A stretch of DNA of 64,000 bases from Dokdonia sp. (lineage in GTDB: Bacteria > Bacteroidota > Bacteroidia > Flavobacteriales > Flavobacteriaceae), in assembly GCA_020630915.1 (NCBI GenBank), contig JAHDIF010000003.1, positions 1 through 64,000 of the forward strand, read 5' to 3'. Numbering within the stretch: position 1 is the stretch's first letter; every line of letters begins with the position of its first letter. The notes beneath the pieces are model-generated. The model saw nothing but the letters and a program-made list of their open reading frames with translations. It had not been told where the DNA came from and did not search any database. Shown here in pieces: positions 10,786-20,356 of the stretch. The translations under genes were made by a program, and so were the position numbers.

Positions 10786-11871
10786 TTGAAAAAGTATATC
10801 CTATACACCATTCTGATGCTCGGTTTATCTTGCTCAGATGATGAGGTCGTAACTAGCGGTGAGTCGCATGAAGAAGCCCTATTCCTATCTAATTTTTCAA
10901 TCGTAAGTTTTGATGATGATGCTTTTTACGAATATCGTTTTGATCAAAACACACAAGAAGCGGTCACATTTAATTTAACCGAACAACAGGGGATTAGCCG
11001 CCAGGTTTTCTTTGTGCATAGAAATGAGTCTGTTTTTGGATTTTATAATCAAGGAAATTCTTTTGTCAAAGATTTTAGTACTAACCAAATATCCTTCGTA
11101 GATGATTTTGGGGGAGAACCGGGAGAAGAACGCATCACGGCCCGCAATGATAGAGAGACGTTGGCCATTTTGTATACTTTTCCTAATGCGGATAACTATT
11201 TCTTGCGTGTGATTGATATTGCCTCTAATTTTCAGTTTAATGTGGCGCTTGGTGAATTGGGACCAGCGGCTAAACTATACGTACAAGGAGATGATGTATA
11301 TGTTGTGCATAACACAGATCAAAGCGGTCAACTACAAAGAATTACAAAAGAGAGTCAATCTATTCAGGCTCAGGCAGTGTACGATACGACTTTGAGCGGT
11401 CTTGTCTTTGGTGAAGATCAAGATCTCTTTGCCTTTAGTTTTGCGGGAAGCTTCCAACGTGTCAATGCTTTAGATCTTTCGGAGATTAGTGCTGGGGAAT
11501 CTTCTTTTATTCCTGGCGATAGTTTTACCTATAAATATAGGGATGGTATAGTATATTCTCAATTTGAGTATCCTCAACCTAATTTTTATGCTATTGGGCC
11601 CAAAGCTTATAACCTGGAAACAGGAAATGAACTTCTTATAGATATCGCTGCTATTTTTGATAATTATGTAAGCGATCAAGCAGACACTTCAGTTATACAG
11701 CCAGTACATTTTGATTATGATATAAATAACCAAGTATGGATAGTAGCTTTTACAGGGAAAAATGAAAGCGATGTAGAGCGATATGGTTATTTTGTGATCA
11801 ATGAAGACGAGGAAATCTTAAGCGAGACATCTTTAGAAAGAATGCCTTGGACGGTGATGGTGCATAATTAA
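10786..11871 (+). CDS. Lipoprotein of unknown function, TTG start
   Basis: 361 residues. It begins KKYILYTILMLGLSCSDDE after a TTG start codon, giving a short lipoprotein signal with lipobox LGLSC. The first in-frame ATG (residue 11) would remove the signal, so TTG is the likely start. The rest is Asp/Gln/Phe-rich and looks like a run of beta strands ('LYVQGDDVYVVHNTDQSGQL', 'FGEDQDLFAFSFAG'), suggesting a beta-propeller-like surface protein. No catalytic motif was recognised. It may share a transcript with the TlpA gene upstream, and it ends 3 bases from convergent recG. Confidence 0.75.
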   Translation: MKKYILYTILMLGLSCSDDEVVTSGESHEEALFLSNFSIVSFDDDAFYEYRFDQNTQEAVTFNLTEQQGISRQVFFVHRNESVFGFYNQGNSFVKDFSTNQISFVDDFGGEPGEERITARNDRETLAILYTFPNADNYFLRVIDIASNFQFNVALGELGPAAKLYVQGDDVYVVHNTDQSGQLQRITKESQSIQAQAVYDTTLSGLVFGEDQDLFAFSFAGSFQRVNALDLSEISAGESSFIPGDSFTYKYRDGIVYSQFEYPQPNFYAIGPKAYNLETGNELLIDIAAIFDNYVSDQADTSVIQPVHFDYDINNQVWIVAFTGKNESDVERYGYFVINEDEEILSETSLERMPWTVMVHN

Positions 11872-11874
11872 GAA

Positions 11875-13977
11875 CTAACTTATAAAGCTCCATATATTCT
11901 TAAATTTCATCATCTGTGCATAGACGAAGTGTATGATTTTATTTTCTGCTTTCGCGAAAGTAGGATCTTCTTTAATAATGCCCCAGGCGTAGCTTCTTGC
12001 AATCTTTAAAATATCATTGTCTCTTATAATATCGGCTATTTTGAGATTGAGTACACCACTCTGTTGCGTTCCCATGATATCTCCTGGCCCTCGTAGTTTG
12101 AGATCTACCTCTGCAATTTCAAAACCGTCGTTTGTACGCGTCATCGTCTCTAGACGTACTTTACTGTCGCTCGAGAGTTTAAAACTGGTCATCAATATGC
12201 AATAACTCTGCTCTGCACCGCGACCTACACGACCACGTAACTGGTGAAGCTGGCTCAAACCAAAACGCTCTGCACTCTCAATAATCATTACCGAGGCATT
12301 AGGCACATTTACACCTACCTCTATAACGGTAGTGGCTACCATAATTTGCGTTTCACCATTTACAAAACGCTGCATTTCATAATCTTTATCTGCAGGTTTC
12401 ATCTTGCCGTGTACGATAGAAATCTGATAATCGGGGAGGGGGAATTCTCGCGAAATACTCTCATACCCATCCATCAAATCCTTGTAATCCATCGCCTCAG
12501 ATTCTTGAATTAATGGGTACACAATATAGACCTGTCTGCCGAGCTTAATTTCATCCCGAATAAAGCCAAAAACTTTGAGTCTATTTGCATCATATCTGTG
12601 CACCGTTTTTATGGCTTTTCTGCCTGGTGGAAGTTCGTCTATCACACTCACATCTAGGTCCCCATAAACGGTCATTGCCAGCGTGCGGGGGATAGGGGTA
12701 GCGGTCATTACAAGAACGTGTGGAGGGAACTCATTTTTATGCCATAACTTACTGCGTTGTTTTACCCCAAAACGATGTTGCTCATCGATCACAGCAAGGC
12801 CTAAATTCTTAAATTTCACCTTGTCTTCTAGCAGTGCATGCGTACCGATTAAAATATCTAACTCACCATTTTCTAGTTGTTCGTGTATAATTTTGCGATC
12901 TGAAGCTTTAGTTGAGCCTTGTAATAATGAAATACTGATATTCAATTTATTACACAATTCAATTAAACCTTGGTAGTGCTGTACTGCCAGGATGGCAGTA
13001 GGTGCCATTAAACAGGCTTGAAAACCGTTGTCAAGTGCTATAAGCATTGACATTAGGGCAACAATAGTCTTTCCAGAACCCACATCTCCCTGCAAAAGAC
13101 GATTCATTTGGGCATTTGCCCCCATATCGTATCTAATTTCCTTAAGTACTCTTTTTTGTGCTCCGGTTAATTCAAACGGTAAATGATTGTTATAGAACTC
13201 ATTAAAAAGAGGGCCTACTTTTGTAAATGGATAGCCCTTAATTTTTGATTTATGGTGCTGATTTTTTCGGGCAAGCTGTAACTGAATGTAAAATAATTCT
13301 TCAAATTTAAGACGGTATTGTGCCCTAGCTAAATCACCTTGAGATTGAGGGAAATGAATGTTAAAAATTGCTTCCCTTTTTGGCATTAATTTGAGCTCTT
13401 CAATAATGGGTTTTGAGAGGCTCTCAAATAGGTCATTTTTGGCCTCTACAAAGAGCGTTTGCATAAGTTGATTGACGACCTTATTCGTGATGCCTTTATT
13501 ACTCAATTTTTCGGTACTAGGATACACCGGTTGCATCGTACTACGCAATTTACTTTCGTGTTCTGAGAGCAACTCCATTTCTGGATGTGGCATAGAAAAT
13601 TTGCCATTGTAATAGTTGGTTTTCCCAAAAACAACATACACCGTATTGAGCTTTATACTTTCTTTAATCCATTTATGTCCTCTAAACCACACAAGCTCCA
13701 TGATAGCTTCATCATCTTGAAATGTCGCGACTAATCTTCTGCCTTTACCCTCAATCATTTTAAGGCTAGTAATTTTCCCTTTGATCTGTACCTCTGCGTT
13801 GTTGCGCACCAGCTCTTTTATAGTATAGTAGCGAGTACGATCTAGATAGCGGTTAGGAAAAAGGTGCAACAAGTCTTGGTAGGTATGTATCCCAAGCTCA
13901 GACCTCAATAGGTCTGCGCGATTAGGCCCTACGCCTTTAAGGTAATCTATGGGTGTTTGTAGGAAGTTGGGATTCAT
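11875..13977 (-). CDS. recG: ATP-dependent DNA helicase RecG
   Basis: 700 residues. Wedge/OB domain in the N-terminal third ('LLHLFPNRYLDRTRYYTIKE'-like region). Helicase motif I GDVGSGKT, motif II DEQH in 'AVIDEQHRFGVKQRSKL', motif III 'VMTATPIPRTLAMT', and the C-terminal motifs 'VATTVIEVGVNVPNAS' and 'QLHQLRGRVGRG'. It remodels stalled replication forks and branched DNA. The ATG at 13977 (MNPNFLQTPIDYLKGVG) is preferred to the one at 14019 because family members begin there and the extra 14 residues cross a hairpin. A one-mismatch palindrome copy at 11948 encodes TFAKA. Confidence 0.96.
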   Translation of the reverse strand: MNPNFLQTPIDYLKGVGPNRADLLRSELGIHTYQDLLHLFPNRYLDRTRYYTIKELVRNNAEVQIKGKITSLKMIEGKGRRLVATFQDDEAIMELVWFRGHKWIKESIKLNTVYVVFGKTNYYNGKFSMPHPEMELLSEHESKLRSTMQPVYPSTEKLSNKGITNKVVNQLMQTLFVEAKNDLFESLSKPIIEELKLMPKREAIFNIHFPQSQGDLARAQYRLKFEELFYIQLQLARKNQHHKSKIKGYPFTKVGPLFNEFYNNHLPFELTGAQKRVLKEIRYDMGANAQMNRLLQGDVGSGKTIVALMSMLIALDNGFQACLMAPTAILAVQHYQGLIELCNKLNISISLLQGSTKASDRKIIHEQLENGELDILIGTHALLEDKVKFKNLGLAVIDEQHRFGVKQRSKLWHKNEFPPHVLVMTATPIPRTLAMTVYGDLDVSVIDELPPGRKAIKTVHRYDANRLKVFGFIRDEIKLGRQVYIVYPLIQESEAMDYKDLMDGYESISREFPLPDYQISIVHGKMKPADKDYEMQRFVNGETQIMVATTVIEVGVNVPNASVMIIESAERFGLSQLHQLRGRVGRGAEQSYCILMTSFKLSSDSKVRLETMTRTNDGFEIAEVDLKLRGPGDIMGTQQSGVLNLKIADIIRDNDILKIARSYAWGIIKEDPTFAKAENKIIHFVYAQMMKFKNIWSFIS
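11948..11961. repeat. GCTTTCGCGAAAGC palindrome, 13/14 copy
   Basis: GCTTTCGCGAAAGT differs at the last base. It lies inside recG, read on the gene strand as TFAKA. Confidence 0.75.
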
Positions 13978-13996
13978 TAGGGCTAATTTAATCAAT

Positions 13997-14012
13997 TCCC
14001 GTGAAGACGGGA
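13997..14012. repeat. Short inverted repeat between recG and the M1 peptidase gene
   Basis: TCCCGT-GAAG-ACGGGA forms a six-base-pair stem in the divergent spacer. It resembles the other GAAG/CTTC-loop palindromes of this window (for example at 20093) more than a terminator, because no T-run follows on either strand. Confidence 0.5.
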
Positions 14013-14072
14013 TTCTCATAAATGTGGTTAAGAGATTCTTTTTTGGCTAGAAAGTTGCTAATTTTAAAGTCT

Positions 14073-16154
14073 ATGAAAAAATGGATTGTTTTAGTGTTGT
14101 GTTTTGCTTTCGCGAAAGCAAACTGCCAAGAAATTTCTCCCCAAACTAAAATAGTTGACTTTGAGCAGATAAGTGCCGCTTTGTCTTTTAAGTATGAAGC
14201 TCGAGAAGTTTCTGGTCAAATGGTAGTTACTTTCAAGATGCTTGAGAATGCAGATGGGGTGTACTTAGATGGTGTCAATATGACTGTCGAAGATAAAACA
14301 CCAGATATCGAAATTACCGCCACAGATACACAGATATTTTTTAAAGGAGATTTCAAGCAAGGACAAAACTACACTGCTTTTTTTGATTATATGGCCACAC
14401 CCAAACAAACCCTTTATTTTGTTGATAACCAAGGAAGCCCGCAAATCTGGACACAAGGGCAAGGCAAGTATACGTCGCATTGGTTACCAAGTATAGACGA
14501 TATGAATGATAAGATTGAGTTTGATCTAGCTTTTATTGAACGTTCAGGAAAACGAGTTATTTCCAATGGTTTTAAGGATGAGAGAAATGGTTCATCAACC
14601 CCTAATGGTCACGACATGAAGAACCCTATTTCTAGTTATCTTGTAGCGCTGGCCATCGGTGATTATGATGTAAAAAAAGAAACTTCCACCTCAGGGGTCT
14701 CTTTAGAATACTACTATTATCCACAAGACTCTCTTAAAGTCGAACCTACCTATCGTTACTCAAAACAAATCTTCGACTTTATGGAGGCTGAGATAGCCGT
14801 GCCGTATCCTTGGCAAGTCTATAAGCAAGTGCCCGTGAAGGATTTTTTATATGCAGGAATGGAAAATTCCAGTTGTACCATTTTCTCAGATGATTTTATG
14901 GTAGATGCCATAGGCTTTAACGATCGTAATTATGTAAATGTAAATGCACACGAGCTGGCGCACCAGTGGTTTGGAGATCTCGTTACAGAGACTAAGAGTG
15001 ACCATCACTGGCTACACGAAGGATTTGCGACCTACTACGCACTTCTTGCGGAGCGTGAGATTTTTGGGGATGACTATTTTTACTACAAGCTTTTTGAGAG
15101 TGCAGAGCAGTTGCGCGAACTAAGTGATCAAGGCAAAGGACAGCAACTCGTCGCAGCTGATGGTAGCAGTCTTACCTATTATCAAAAAGGTGCTTGGGCG
15201 GTGCATATTTTGAGAGAGATGGTGGGGGAGGAAGCTTTCGCGAAAGCAGTAAAATCATATCTACTCAAGCACGCTTACAAAAACGTTACTACTAGTGATT
15301 TTATAGAAGAGGTCGCGTTAGTCACCAATGTAGATTTAGATAATTTTAAGAAAAATTGGTTGTATCAGAAAGCATTTCAAGCGCAAGATGCGCTAGAGTC
15401 ACTTAAAAAGAGTGCCTTTATGCGACAGTATTTTGAGTTACAGTCGTTGAGGTTGCAACCTCTCGCAGCTAAATTTGAAGCATTAATGCAGGCAATTGAT
15501 TCCGGTAATGAGTATTTGGGGCAAGAGGCGGTGTTTCAAATAGCAGGGGAACCAGTAAATACTGTACTGCCTATTTATAAAAAAGCAATGTCTACCAATA
15601 ATTTATTTGTGCGACAGGCGATAGCTGTTTCTACAGAACAAATACCACAAGAATTACTTAACGATTTTTATGCGCTGTTAGAGGATGAGAGTTACGTAAC
15701 AAGAGAACAAGCGCTTATTAAATTATGGGTATATCACCAACAACAAGGTGATGCTAAAGCCCAACAAGAGCTTCTCAATACAATGAATAATCAATTTGGC
15801 TTTGCAGATGGTAACATTCGCACCTTATGGCTCACGCTATCTCTGGCGACACCAGATTATATGCCTAGCGAGTCTTATGCCAGATATCAAGAGTTAATAG
15901 GGCATACAGATCCTACACAGCCTTTTCAGTTACGGCAAAATGCATTTCAGTACTTACAGCAGTTAAACTCGTTTGAAAATAAAAGTATGCGTAATCTTAT
16001 AGAAGCTTGTGTGCATCATACATGGCGCTTTCGCGAAAACGCACGAAGCATTTTTAAAGAAATAATGAAAGATGACCGTTTGCGAAATGCTGTGCAAGAG
16101 ATGCAAGTAGAATTACCTGAAAAACAAAAACAGTATTTGATGAAAACGCTTTAG
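14073..16154 (+). CDS. M1 family metallopeptidase (aminopeptidase N-like)
   Basis: 693 residues. Signal peptide 1-19 (MKKWIVLVLCFAFAKANCQ), so it is exported. Exopeptidase motif GMEN in 'YAGMENSS', zinc site HELAH at H293/E294/H297 with the third ligand E316 (HExxH-x18-E), and a C-terminal helical part of HEAT-like character. It should remove N-terminal residues from peptides in the periplasm or outside the cell. The ATG at 14073 is chosen because it starts the signal peptide; 14022 would put 17 charged residues before it. Palindrome copies lie at 14106 (inside the signal), 15234 and, imperfect, 16027. Confidence 0.93.
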   Translation: MKKWIVLVLCFAFAKANCQEISPQTKIVDFEQISAALSFKYEAREVSGQMVVTFKMLENADGVYLDGVNMTVEDKTPDIEITATDTQIFFKGDFKQGQNYTAFFDYMATPKQTLYFVDNQGSPQIWTQGQGKYTSHWLPSIDDMNDKIEFDLAFIERSGKRVISNGFKDERNGSSTPNGHDMKNPISSYLVALAIGDYDVKKETSTSGVSLEYYYYPQDSLKVEPTYRYSKQIFDFMEAEIAVPYPWQVYKQVPVKDFLYAGMENSSCTIFSDDFMVDAIGFNDRNYVNVNAHELAHQWFGDLVTETKSDHHWLHEGFATYYALLAEREIFGDDYFYYKLFESAEQLRELSDQGKGQQLVAADGSSLTYYQKGAWAVHILREMVGEEAFAKAVKSYLLKHAYKNVTTSDFIEEVALVTNVDLDNFKKNWLYQKAFQAQDALESLKKSAFMRQYFELQSLRLQPLAAKFEALMQAIDSGNEYLGQEAVFQIAGEPVNTVLPIYKKAMSTNNLFVRQAIAVSTEQIPQELLNDFYALLEDESYVTREQALIKLWVYHQQQGDAKAQQELLNTMNNQFGFADGNIRTLWLTLSLATPDYMPSESYARYQELIGHTDPTQPFQLRQNAFQYLQQLNSFENKSMRNLIEACVHHTWRFRENARSIFKEIMKDDRLRNAVQEMQVELPEKQKQYLMKTL
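14106..14119. repeat. GCTTTCGCGAAAGC palindrome, copy 4
   Basis: A perfect copy that encodes AFAKA in the signal peptide of the M1 peptidase. Confidence 0.9.
15234..15247. repeat. GCTTTCGCGAAAGC palindrome, copy 5
   Basis: A perfect copy encoding AFAKA in the mature M1 peptidase. Confidence 0.9.
16027..16040. repeat. GCTTTCGCGAAAGC palindrome, 13/14 copy
   Basis: GCTTTCGCGAAAAC, one mismatch, near the end of the M1 peptidase gene, read as RFREN. Confidence 0.75.
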
Positions 16155-16675
16155 ACGTCAAAAATCTCACTCACTTCATTTTTTAAGAAAGCAAGTGCAG
16201 CGTCACTAGGCGCTTGATTGTCCATTAAGTCTGTAAGAATGGTCTCTCTTAGTTTATCACTGTTATGAGTTTTGTCACTCATATTGGTCTTTCTTATGAT
16301 AGAGATGGTCGCATTCTTGGCAGTTCTTATAATATTCCAGCACTCATTTGTTACATAAATCTGTTGTGTGAGATTGTGCTCAAATTCTTGTTCTATGGTT
16401 TGAAGTAATAACTTTTCGTAGGCTTCTTTATCGTCGCTATATGGTTTTACTCGGGTTAACAAGCTTCCTGGAGCAATGCGTTCCAAAAATAGAGAAAGAC
16501 GTTCATATGCTTGCAAACGCAATGGTAGTGACGTTTTCTGATTTTCTTTATGCATGAGAAAACGTCTTCTTCCATCTTCATTCTTTGTGTATTCTTTAAA
16601 GAAAAAATAAGCAACGGCAGCAACAAGAATAGCAGGTAATAATTGAAAGGCTAGGTTAAGTAAGTTGTTATTCAT
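16151..16675 (-). CDS. Membrane-anchored protein of unknown function
   Basis: 174 residues. One N-terminal membrane segment (about 8-27, 'LAFQLLPAILVAAVAYFFF') is followed by a basic, mostly helical cytoplasmic part ('LPLRLQAYERLSLFLERIAP' near 50-69). It looks like a conserved Bacteroidota protein of unknown function. Its stop overlaps the end of the convergent M1 peptidase gene by 4 bases. Confidence 0.75.
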   Translation of the reverse strand: MNNNLLNLAFQLLPAILVAAVAYFFFKEYTKNEDGRRRFLMHKENQKTSLPLRLQAYERLSLFLERIAPGSLLTRVKPYSDDKEAYEKLLLQTIEQEFEHNLTQQIYVTNECWNIIRTAKNATISIIRKTNMSDKTHNSDKLRETILTDLMDNQAPSDAALAFLKNEVSEIFDV

Positions 16676-16783
16676 TATATAGTGTTTGGAGCTTTAAAAG
16701 TAGCAGATTTCTAATTCTTGTACAACGCTCTTTATAAGAGTTTAGTACATATATAATACAAAGAGAAAATTGATAAAAATGAT

Positions 16784-18367
16784 TTATGCTTTTTGGGCCA
16801 TTGTTTTCTCTTTATAATCGCCACCCCCTAGATACATACAATCATACAGATCTTGCATCCCTTTAAAGGGAACTATATCCTTTTCATATTTGTATGTACC
16901 GCTCAGTTCTTTAGATAGATTGTGATCATCTACATTTACTTCTATATCCTCCATTGTAAATTGACAAGGGTGTTCGTATCCTGCAGCGTGTGTAACCTCT
17001 ACTAATTCTTTTTTAAAGGTGTTAAAATACTGAGCGAGACGCTCAGACTTAAGAGGCACATTAATACCTTTTTGCAACCACTTGCTCTGAGTGGCTATTC
17101 CAGCAGGGCATTTATTAGTATGGCAGATTTTTGCCTGTATACAGCCTATGCTCATCATTGCTTCTCTGGCTACGTTTATAACATCTACACCCATCGCAAA
17201 TGCCATCGCCGCTTTTGCAGGAAATCCTAGCTTACCACTTCCTATAAACACAATTCTATCTGTAAGGCCTTTCTTTTGGAATAATTTGTAAAGGTCTCCA
17301 AAACCATATACCCACGGGAGTGAAACGTGGTCTGCAAAACTAGGTGGAGCCGCTCCTGTACCTCCTTCACCACCATCCACAGCAATAAAGTCTGGGCCTT
17401 TTCCTGTTTTGAGCATAAGGTCTGCCAGTTCTTCCCATTGATCTAGTTTTCCAATAGCAGCTTTAATCCCTACAGGTAGCCCTGTAGCTTCTGCGATCTT
17501 TTCTATAAATACGAGTAGCTCTGGCACGTTAGAAAAGGCTTTATGATTGGGAGGCGATAAGACAGTCTTTCCAACTTCTACACCTCGTATTTTGGCGATT
17601 TCTGGTGTTATTTTAGCACCGGGAAGTACGCCTCCTTTACCAGGTTTTGCACCTTGAGATAGCTTTACTTCGATCGCGCGCACAAATGGATTCTCTTCTA
17701 CAAGTTTCACCATTTTTTCCATAGAAAAGCCGCCGTCCTCCGCACGAACACCAAAATAGCCCGTTCCAAAATGAAACACCACATCTCCACCGTTACTATG
17801 ATAAGGCGATAAACCGCCTTCACCCGTGTTGTGATACGCTCCTGCAATTTTAACTCCTTTATTGAGCGAGTCTATAGCTCTCGCACTCAAAGATCCAAAA
17901 CTCATGGCGCTCACGTTTATAACAGATGCCGGACGGTAGGGCTTACGTCTTTTATTGTAAGCACCTATTACTTTTGCACAGGGCAAAAAAGTCTTATCTA
18001 CATGATTAGGGTGTGACTCATCTACTTTATAAGGCATCATAGCGTTGTTAATAAAAAGATGTTGATGCGCATAGATATCACGATCGGTACCAAAACCTTC
18101 GTAGTTGTTCTCATTTTTTGCAGAGGCGTATACCCAGCCACGTTCGATGCGATTAAAGGGTAGCTCTTCCCGATTATTGGCTACTAAATATTGTCTAAGC
18201 TCCGGACCAATGCTTTCTAGCATATATCTAAAATGACCAATGATAGGGAAGTTGTGGCTAATGGTATGTTTAGGTTGTACAATGTCTCTAATGGCTATAA
18301 TGGCTAAAACAATTAGAGTCCAGGCCCACCAAGGGATAGCTCCTAAAAAAGATAAAATAGTATCCAT
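16784..18367 (-). CDS. FMN-binding glutamate synthase-like protein
   Basis: 527 residues. An N-terminal membrane segment (about 8-26) is followed by a GltB-type (beta/alpha)8 FMN domain: 'VSAMSFGSLSARAIDSLNKG', 'HNTGEGGLSPYH', 'DGGEGGTGAAPPSF', and the iron-sulfur ligand pattern C-x5-C-x4-C in 'GCIQAKICHTNKCPAG'. The glutaminase domain of true GltB is absent, so ammonia transfer from glutamine is not expected. Related stand-alone proteins are annotated as FMN-binding glutamate synthase family, and their reaction is unsettled. It is a single gene with a palindrome copy 31 bases before its start. Confidence 0.9.
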   Translation of the reverse strand: MDTILSFLGAIPWWAWTLIVLAIIAIRDIVQPKHTISHNFPIIGHFRYMLESIGPELRQYLVANNREELPFNRIERGWVYASAKNENNYEGFGTDRDIYAHQHLFINNAMMPYKVDESHPNHVDKTFLPCAKVIGAYNKRRKPYRPASVINVSAMSFGSLSARAIDSLNKGVKIAGAYHNTGEGGLSPYHSNGGDVVFHFGTGYFGVRAEDGGFSMEKMVKLVEENPFVRAIEVKLSQGAKPGKGGVLPGAKITPEIAKIRGVEVGKTVLSPPNHKAFSNVPELLVFIEKIAEATGLPVGIKAAIGKLDQWEELADLMLKTGKGPDFIAVDGGEGGTGAAPPSFADHVSLPWVYGFGDLYKLFQKKGLTDRIVFIGSGKLGFPAKAAMAFAMGVDVINVAREAMMSIGCIQAKICHTNKCPAGIATQSKWLQKGINVPLKSERLAQYFNTFKKELVEVTHAAGYEHPCQFTMEDIEVNVDDHNLSKELSGTYKYEKDIVPFKGMQDLYDCMYLGGGDYKEKTMAQKA

Positions 18368-18397
18368 ATATGAAATGTATTATAGGAATTTGTAAAC

Positions 18398-18411
18398 GCT
18401 TTCGCGAAAGC
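18398..18411. repeat. GCTTTCGCGAAAGC palindrome, copy 6
   Basis: A perfect intergenic copy 31 bases upstream of the glutamate synthase-like gene (minus strand). Confidence 0.9.
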
Positions 18412-18507
18412 TTAAAAATACAAAGACCTCAATTGTTATAAAAACAGTTGAGGTCTATTTATTCGTCTGTATGACCATATTAAGTTTCTGTCATATCGAA
18501 GTAAATG

Positions 18508-18801
18508 TTAGGTAAAATACTGTGTTAAAAGTTCAATTGCCTTTGTATTATTGAGTTGTTGTGAAAGCTCTAATGAGGTTTTCCTAGTTTCAGTTTCAAC
18601 AATAGAATGTTTAGCGCCATTTTCTAATAACAACACGGCGATATCTAAATGATTATAGCGTATGCATTCTGAGAGCGGCAGGGCTAGTACTTCTGGATGC
18701 TGGTAATTAGGATCCATCCCTAGGCGCAGGTAAAAGCTTACTAACTCCAGATCGTTTTCTTGAATCGCTTTAAACATTGTTTTCCAATCTCCTCCTGACA
18801 T
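18508..18801 (-). CDS. Small ankyrin-repeat protein
   Basis: 97 residues with about two and a half ankyrin repeats: 'MFKAIQENDLELVSFYLRLG', 'LPLSECIRYNHLDIAVLLLE' and 'KTSLELSQQLNNTKAIELL'. No signal or membrane segment, so a cytosolic protein-protein interaction module. It starts 4 bases after the stop of the upstream M20 gene and is likely cotranscribed with it; the partner is unknown. Confidence 0.8.
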   Translation of the reverse strand: MSGGDWKTMFKAIQENDLELVSFYLRLGMDPNYQHPEVLALPLSECIRYNHLDIAVLLLENGAKHSIVETETRKTSLELSQQLNNTKAIELLTQYFT

Positions 18802-18805
18802 AACG

Positions 18806-20089
18806 CTACTGCCCTAAATAATCGTGTGTCATCTGCACAAATGTTTTAACACCCAGTAACATCCCACGTTCATCAATGTAAAAATCTGGCGTGTGATGCG
18901 GGAAGGCTTCTTTACTATTTGGGTCTTTACCTCCTAAAAAGAAGTATAGTCCAGGTACTTTTTGTGCAAAAAACGAAAAATCTTCGGCACCCGTAACCGC
19001 GTTTACGTTAAAAACGTTTTCCTTTCCTGCTGTTTTTTCAAACGACGGTAACATCTGCGCTGTAAGTTCTGGATCATTGTACGTGATAGGGTATCCCTCA
19101 GGAATAGTAATGGTGGCTTCTGCACGATATGCCGCTGCAATAGCGGGTACCATTTCTTTCATACGAGCGTTAATCATTTTTTGCATACCTACATCTAACG
19201 TTCTTAATGTACCTACAATATGGGCTTCTTCTGGGATGATATTAGAACGCACACCCGCATTTATTTTGCCAATAGAAAGTACGGCGGCTTCTTGCGTAAG
19301 CGGCGCTTCACGACTTACAATAGTTTGTAGGCCATCTATAATCTTTACAGCAGCCATAATAGGATCAATTCCGCCCCAAGGCTGACTACCATGGGTTTGC
19401 TTGCCTTTTACGTGTATCTCAAAGCTTTGTGATGCTGCCATAATACCGCCAGGCCTATAGGCAATTGTATTTATAGGTTGTTGTGAGGAGATGTGTAAGC
19501 CAAAAGCAGCATCTACCTTAGGGTTGTCTAGAACTCCTTCTTCTACCATTAATTTTGCTCCGCCTTCTTCTCCTGGAGGTGCTCCTTCTTCTGCTGGTTG
19601 GAAAATAAACTTCACTGTTCCTGCAAAGTCATTATTTTTTGCAAGTACTTCTGCCACGCCCATTAAAATGGCTATGTGCGTATCGTGTCCACAGGCGTGC
19701 ATTACGGGTACTTCTGCACCGCGATATTCGCCCTTGGCGATAGATTTAAAAGGTAAATCTGCGCGTTCTTTTACAGGTAATCCATCTATGTCTGCTCGTA
19801 AGGCCAGCACTTTGCCGGGTTTCTTTCCTTTGAGAATACCCACAACACCGGTATATGCCACCCCAGTTTTTACCTCCATCCCTAAAGATTTGAGATGTTT
19901 GGCAATTTTTTCTGCAGTTTTGAATTCACGATTTCCTAATTCAGGATTTTCGTGAAAATCGCGACGCCATTCGATTACTTTAGACTCTATTGCGTTAATT
20001 TCTTTGTCTAGGGAAGTTTGCGCTTTCGCGAAAGCGGTTACCATCAAAAGTCCTGCTAGCAGGAGGGTTGTTGTATGTTTCATCTTCAT
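18806..20089 (-). CDS. Secreted M20 amidohydrolase, copy A
   Basis: 427 residues. Signal peptide 1-23 (ending AFAKAQ). M20D/IAL-type amidohydrolase: metal-site motif HACGHDTH from H131, 'QPAEEGAPPGEEGG' with the general-base region, and a dimerisation domain containing 'GKQTHGSQPWGGIDP'. Such enzymes split N-acyl amino acids or similar amides with two divalent metals. Here it acts outside the cytoplasm. It is a close paralogue of the next gene (20540-21826) in tandem, and the ankyrin gene follows 4 bases later. The palindrome copy at 20022 encodes AFAKA of the signal peptide. Confidence 0.92.
   Translation of the reverse strand: MKMKHTTTLLLAGLLMVTAFAKAQTSLDKEINAIESKVIEWRRDFHENPELGNREFKTAEKIAKHLKSLGMEVKTGVAYTGVVGILKGKKPGKVLALRADIDGLPVKERADLPFKSIAKGEYRGAEVPVMHACGHDTHIAILMGVAEVLAKNNDFAGTVKFIFQPAEEGAPPGEEGGAKLMVEEGVLDNPKVDAAFGLHISSQQPINTIAYRPGGIMAASQSFEIHVKGKQTHGSQPWGGIDPIMAAVKIIDGLQTIVSREAPLTQEAAVLSIGKINAGVRSNIIPEEAHIVGTLRTLDVGMQKMINARMKEMVPAIAAAYRAEATITIPEGYPITYNDPELTAQMLPSFEKTAGKENVFNVNAVTGAEDFSFFAQKVPGLYFFLGGKDPNSKEAFPHHTPDFYIDERGMLLGVKTFVQMTHDYLGQ
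20022..20035. repeat. GCTTTCGCGAAAGC palindrome, copy 7
   Basis: A perfect copy in the signal peptide of M20 copy A. The paralogous position in copy B (near 21761-21774) has a decayed form. Confidence 0.9.
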
Positions 20090-20092
20090 TTA

Positions 20093-20112
20093 ATTTCCGC
20101 GAAGGCGGAAAT
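20093..20112. repeat. ATTTCCGC palindrome, copy 1
   Basis: Eight-base arms ATTTCCGC/GCGGAAAT around a GAAG loop, directly upstream of M20 copy A. The same 20 bases plus ATTAAATGAA occur upstream of copy B and, inverted, at 20357. Confidence 0.85.
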
Positions 20113-20356
20113 CTCATTCCGCGTTTCACGATTGTTATTAATTTGCATCAGTTTTCCGTCTTCACAGGAAATACTTGAATCGCGAAGGCGGAAATCTTAT
20201 TCCGTTCTTCACACTGGTTTATTGGTTTTATGAGTCTTCCACCTAGGCGGAAGGTATTTGATTGCAAAGGCGTACACCGGCCTGCTGGCAGTTCTTATCC
20301 ACGCATTCACGATCGTTATTGATACTATTTTTAAAAGTAGGCAATTCTTTCTATAG

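Noticed and set aside
12446-12456. TCGCGAAA near 12447 as a palindrome copy
   Set aside because: Only half of the motif is present.
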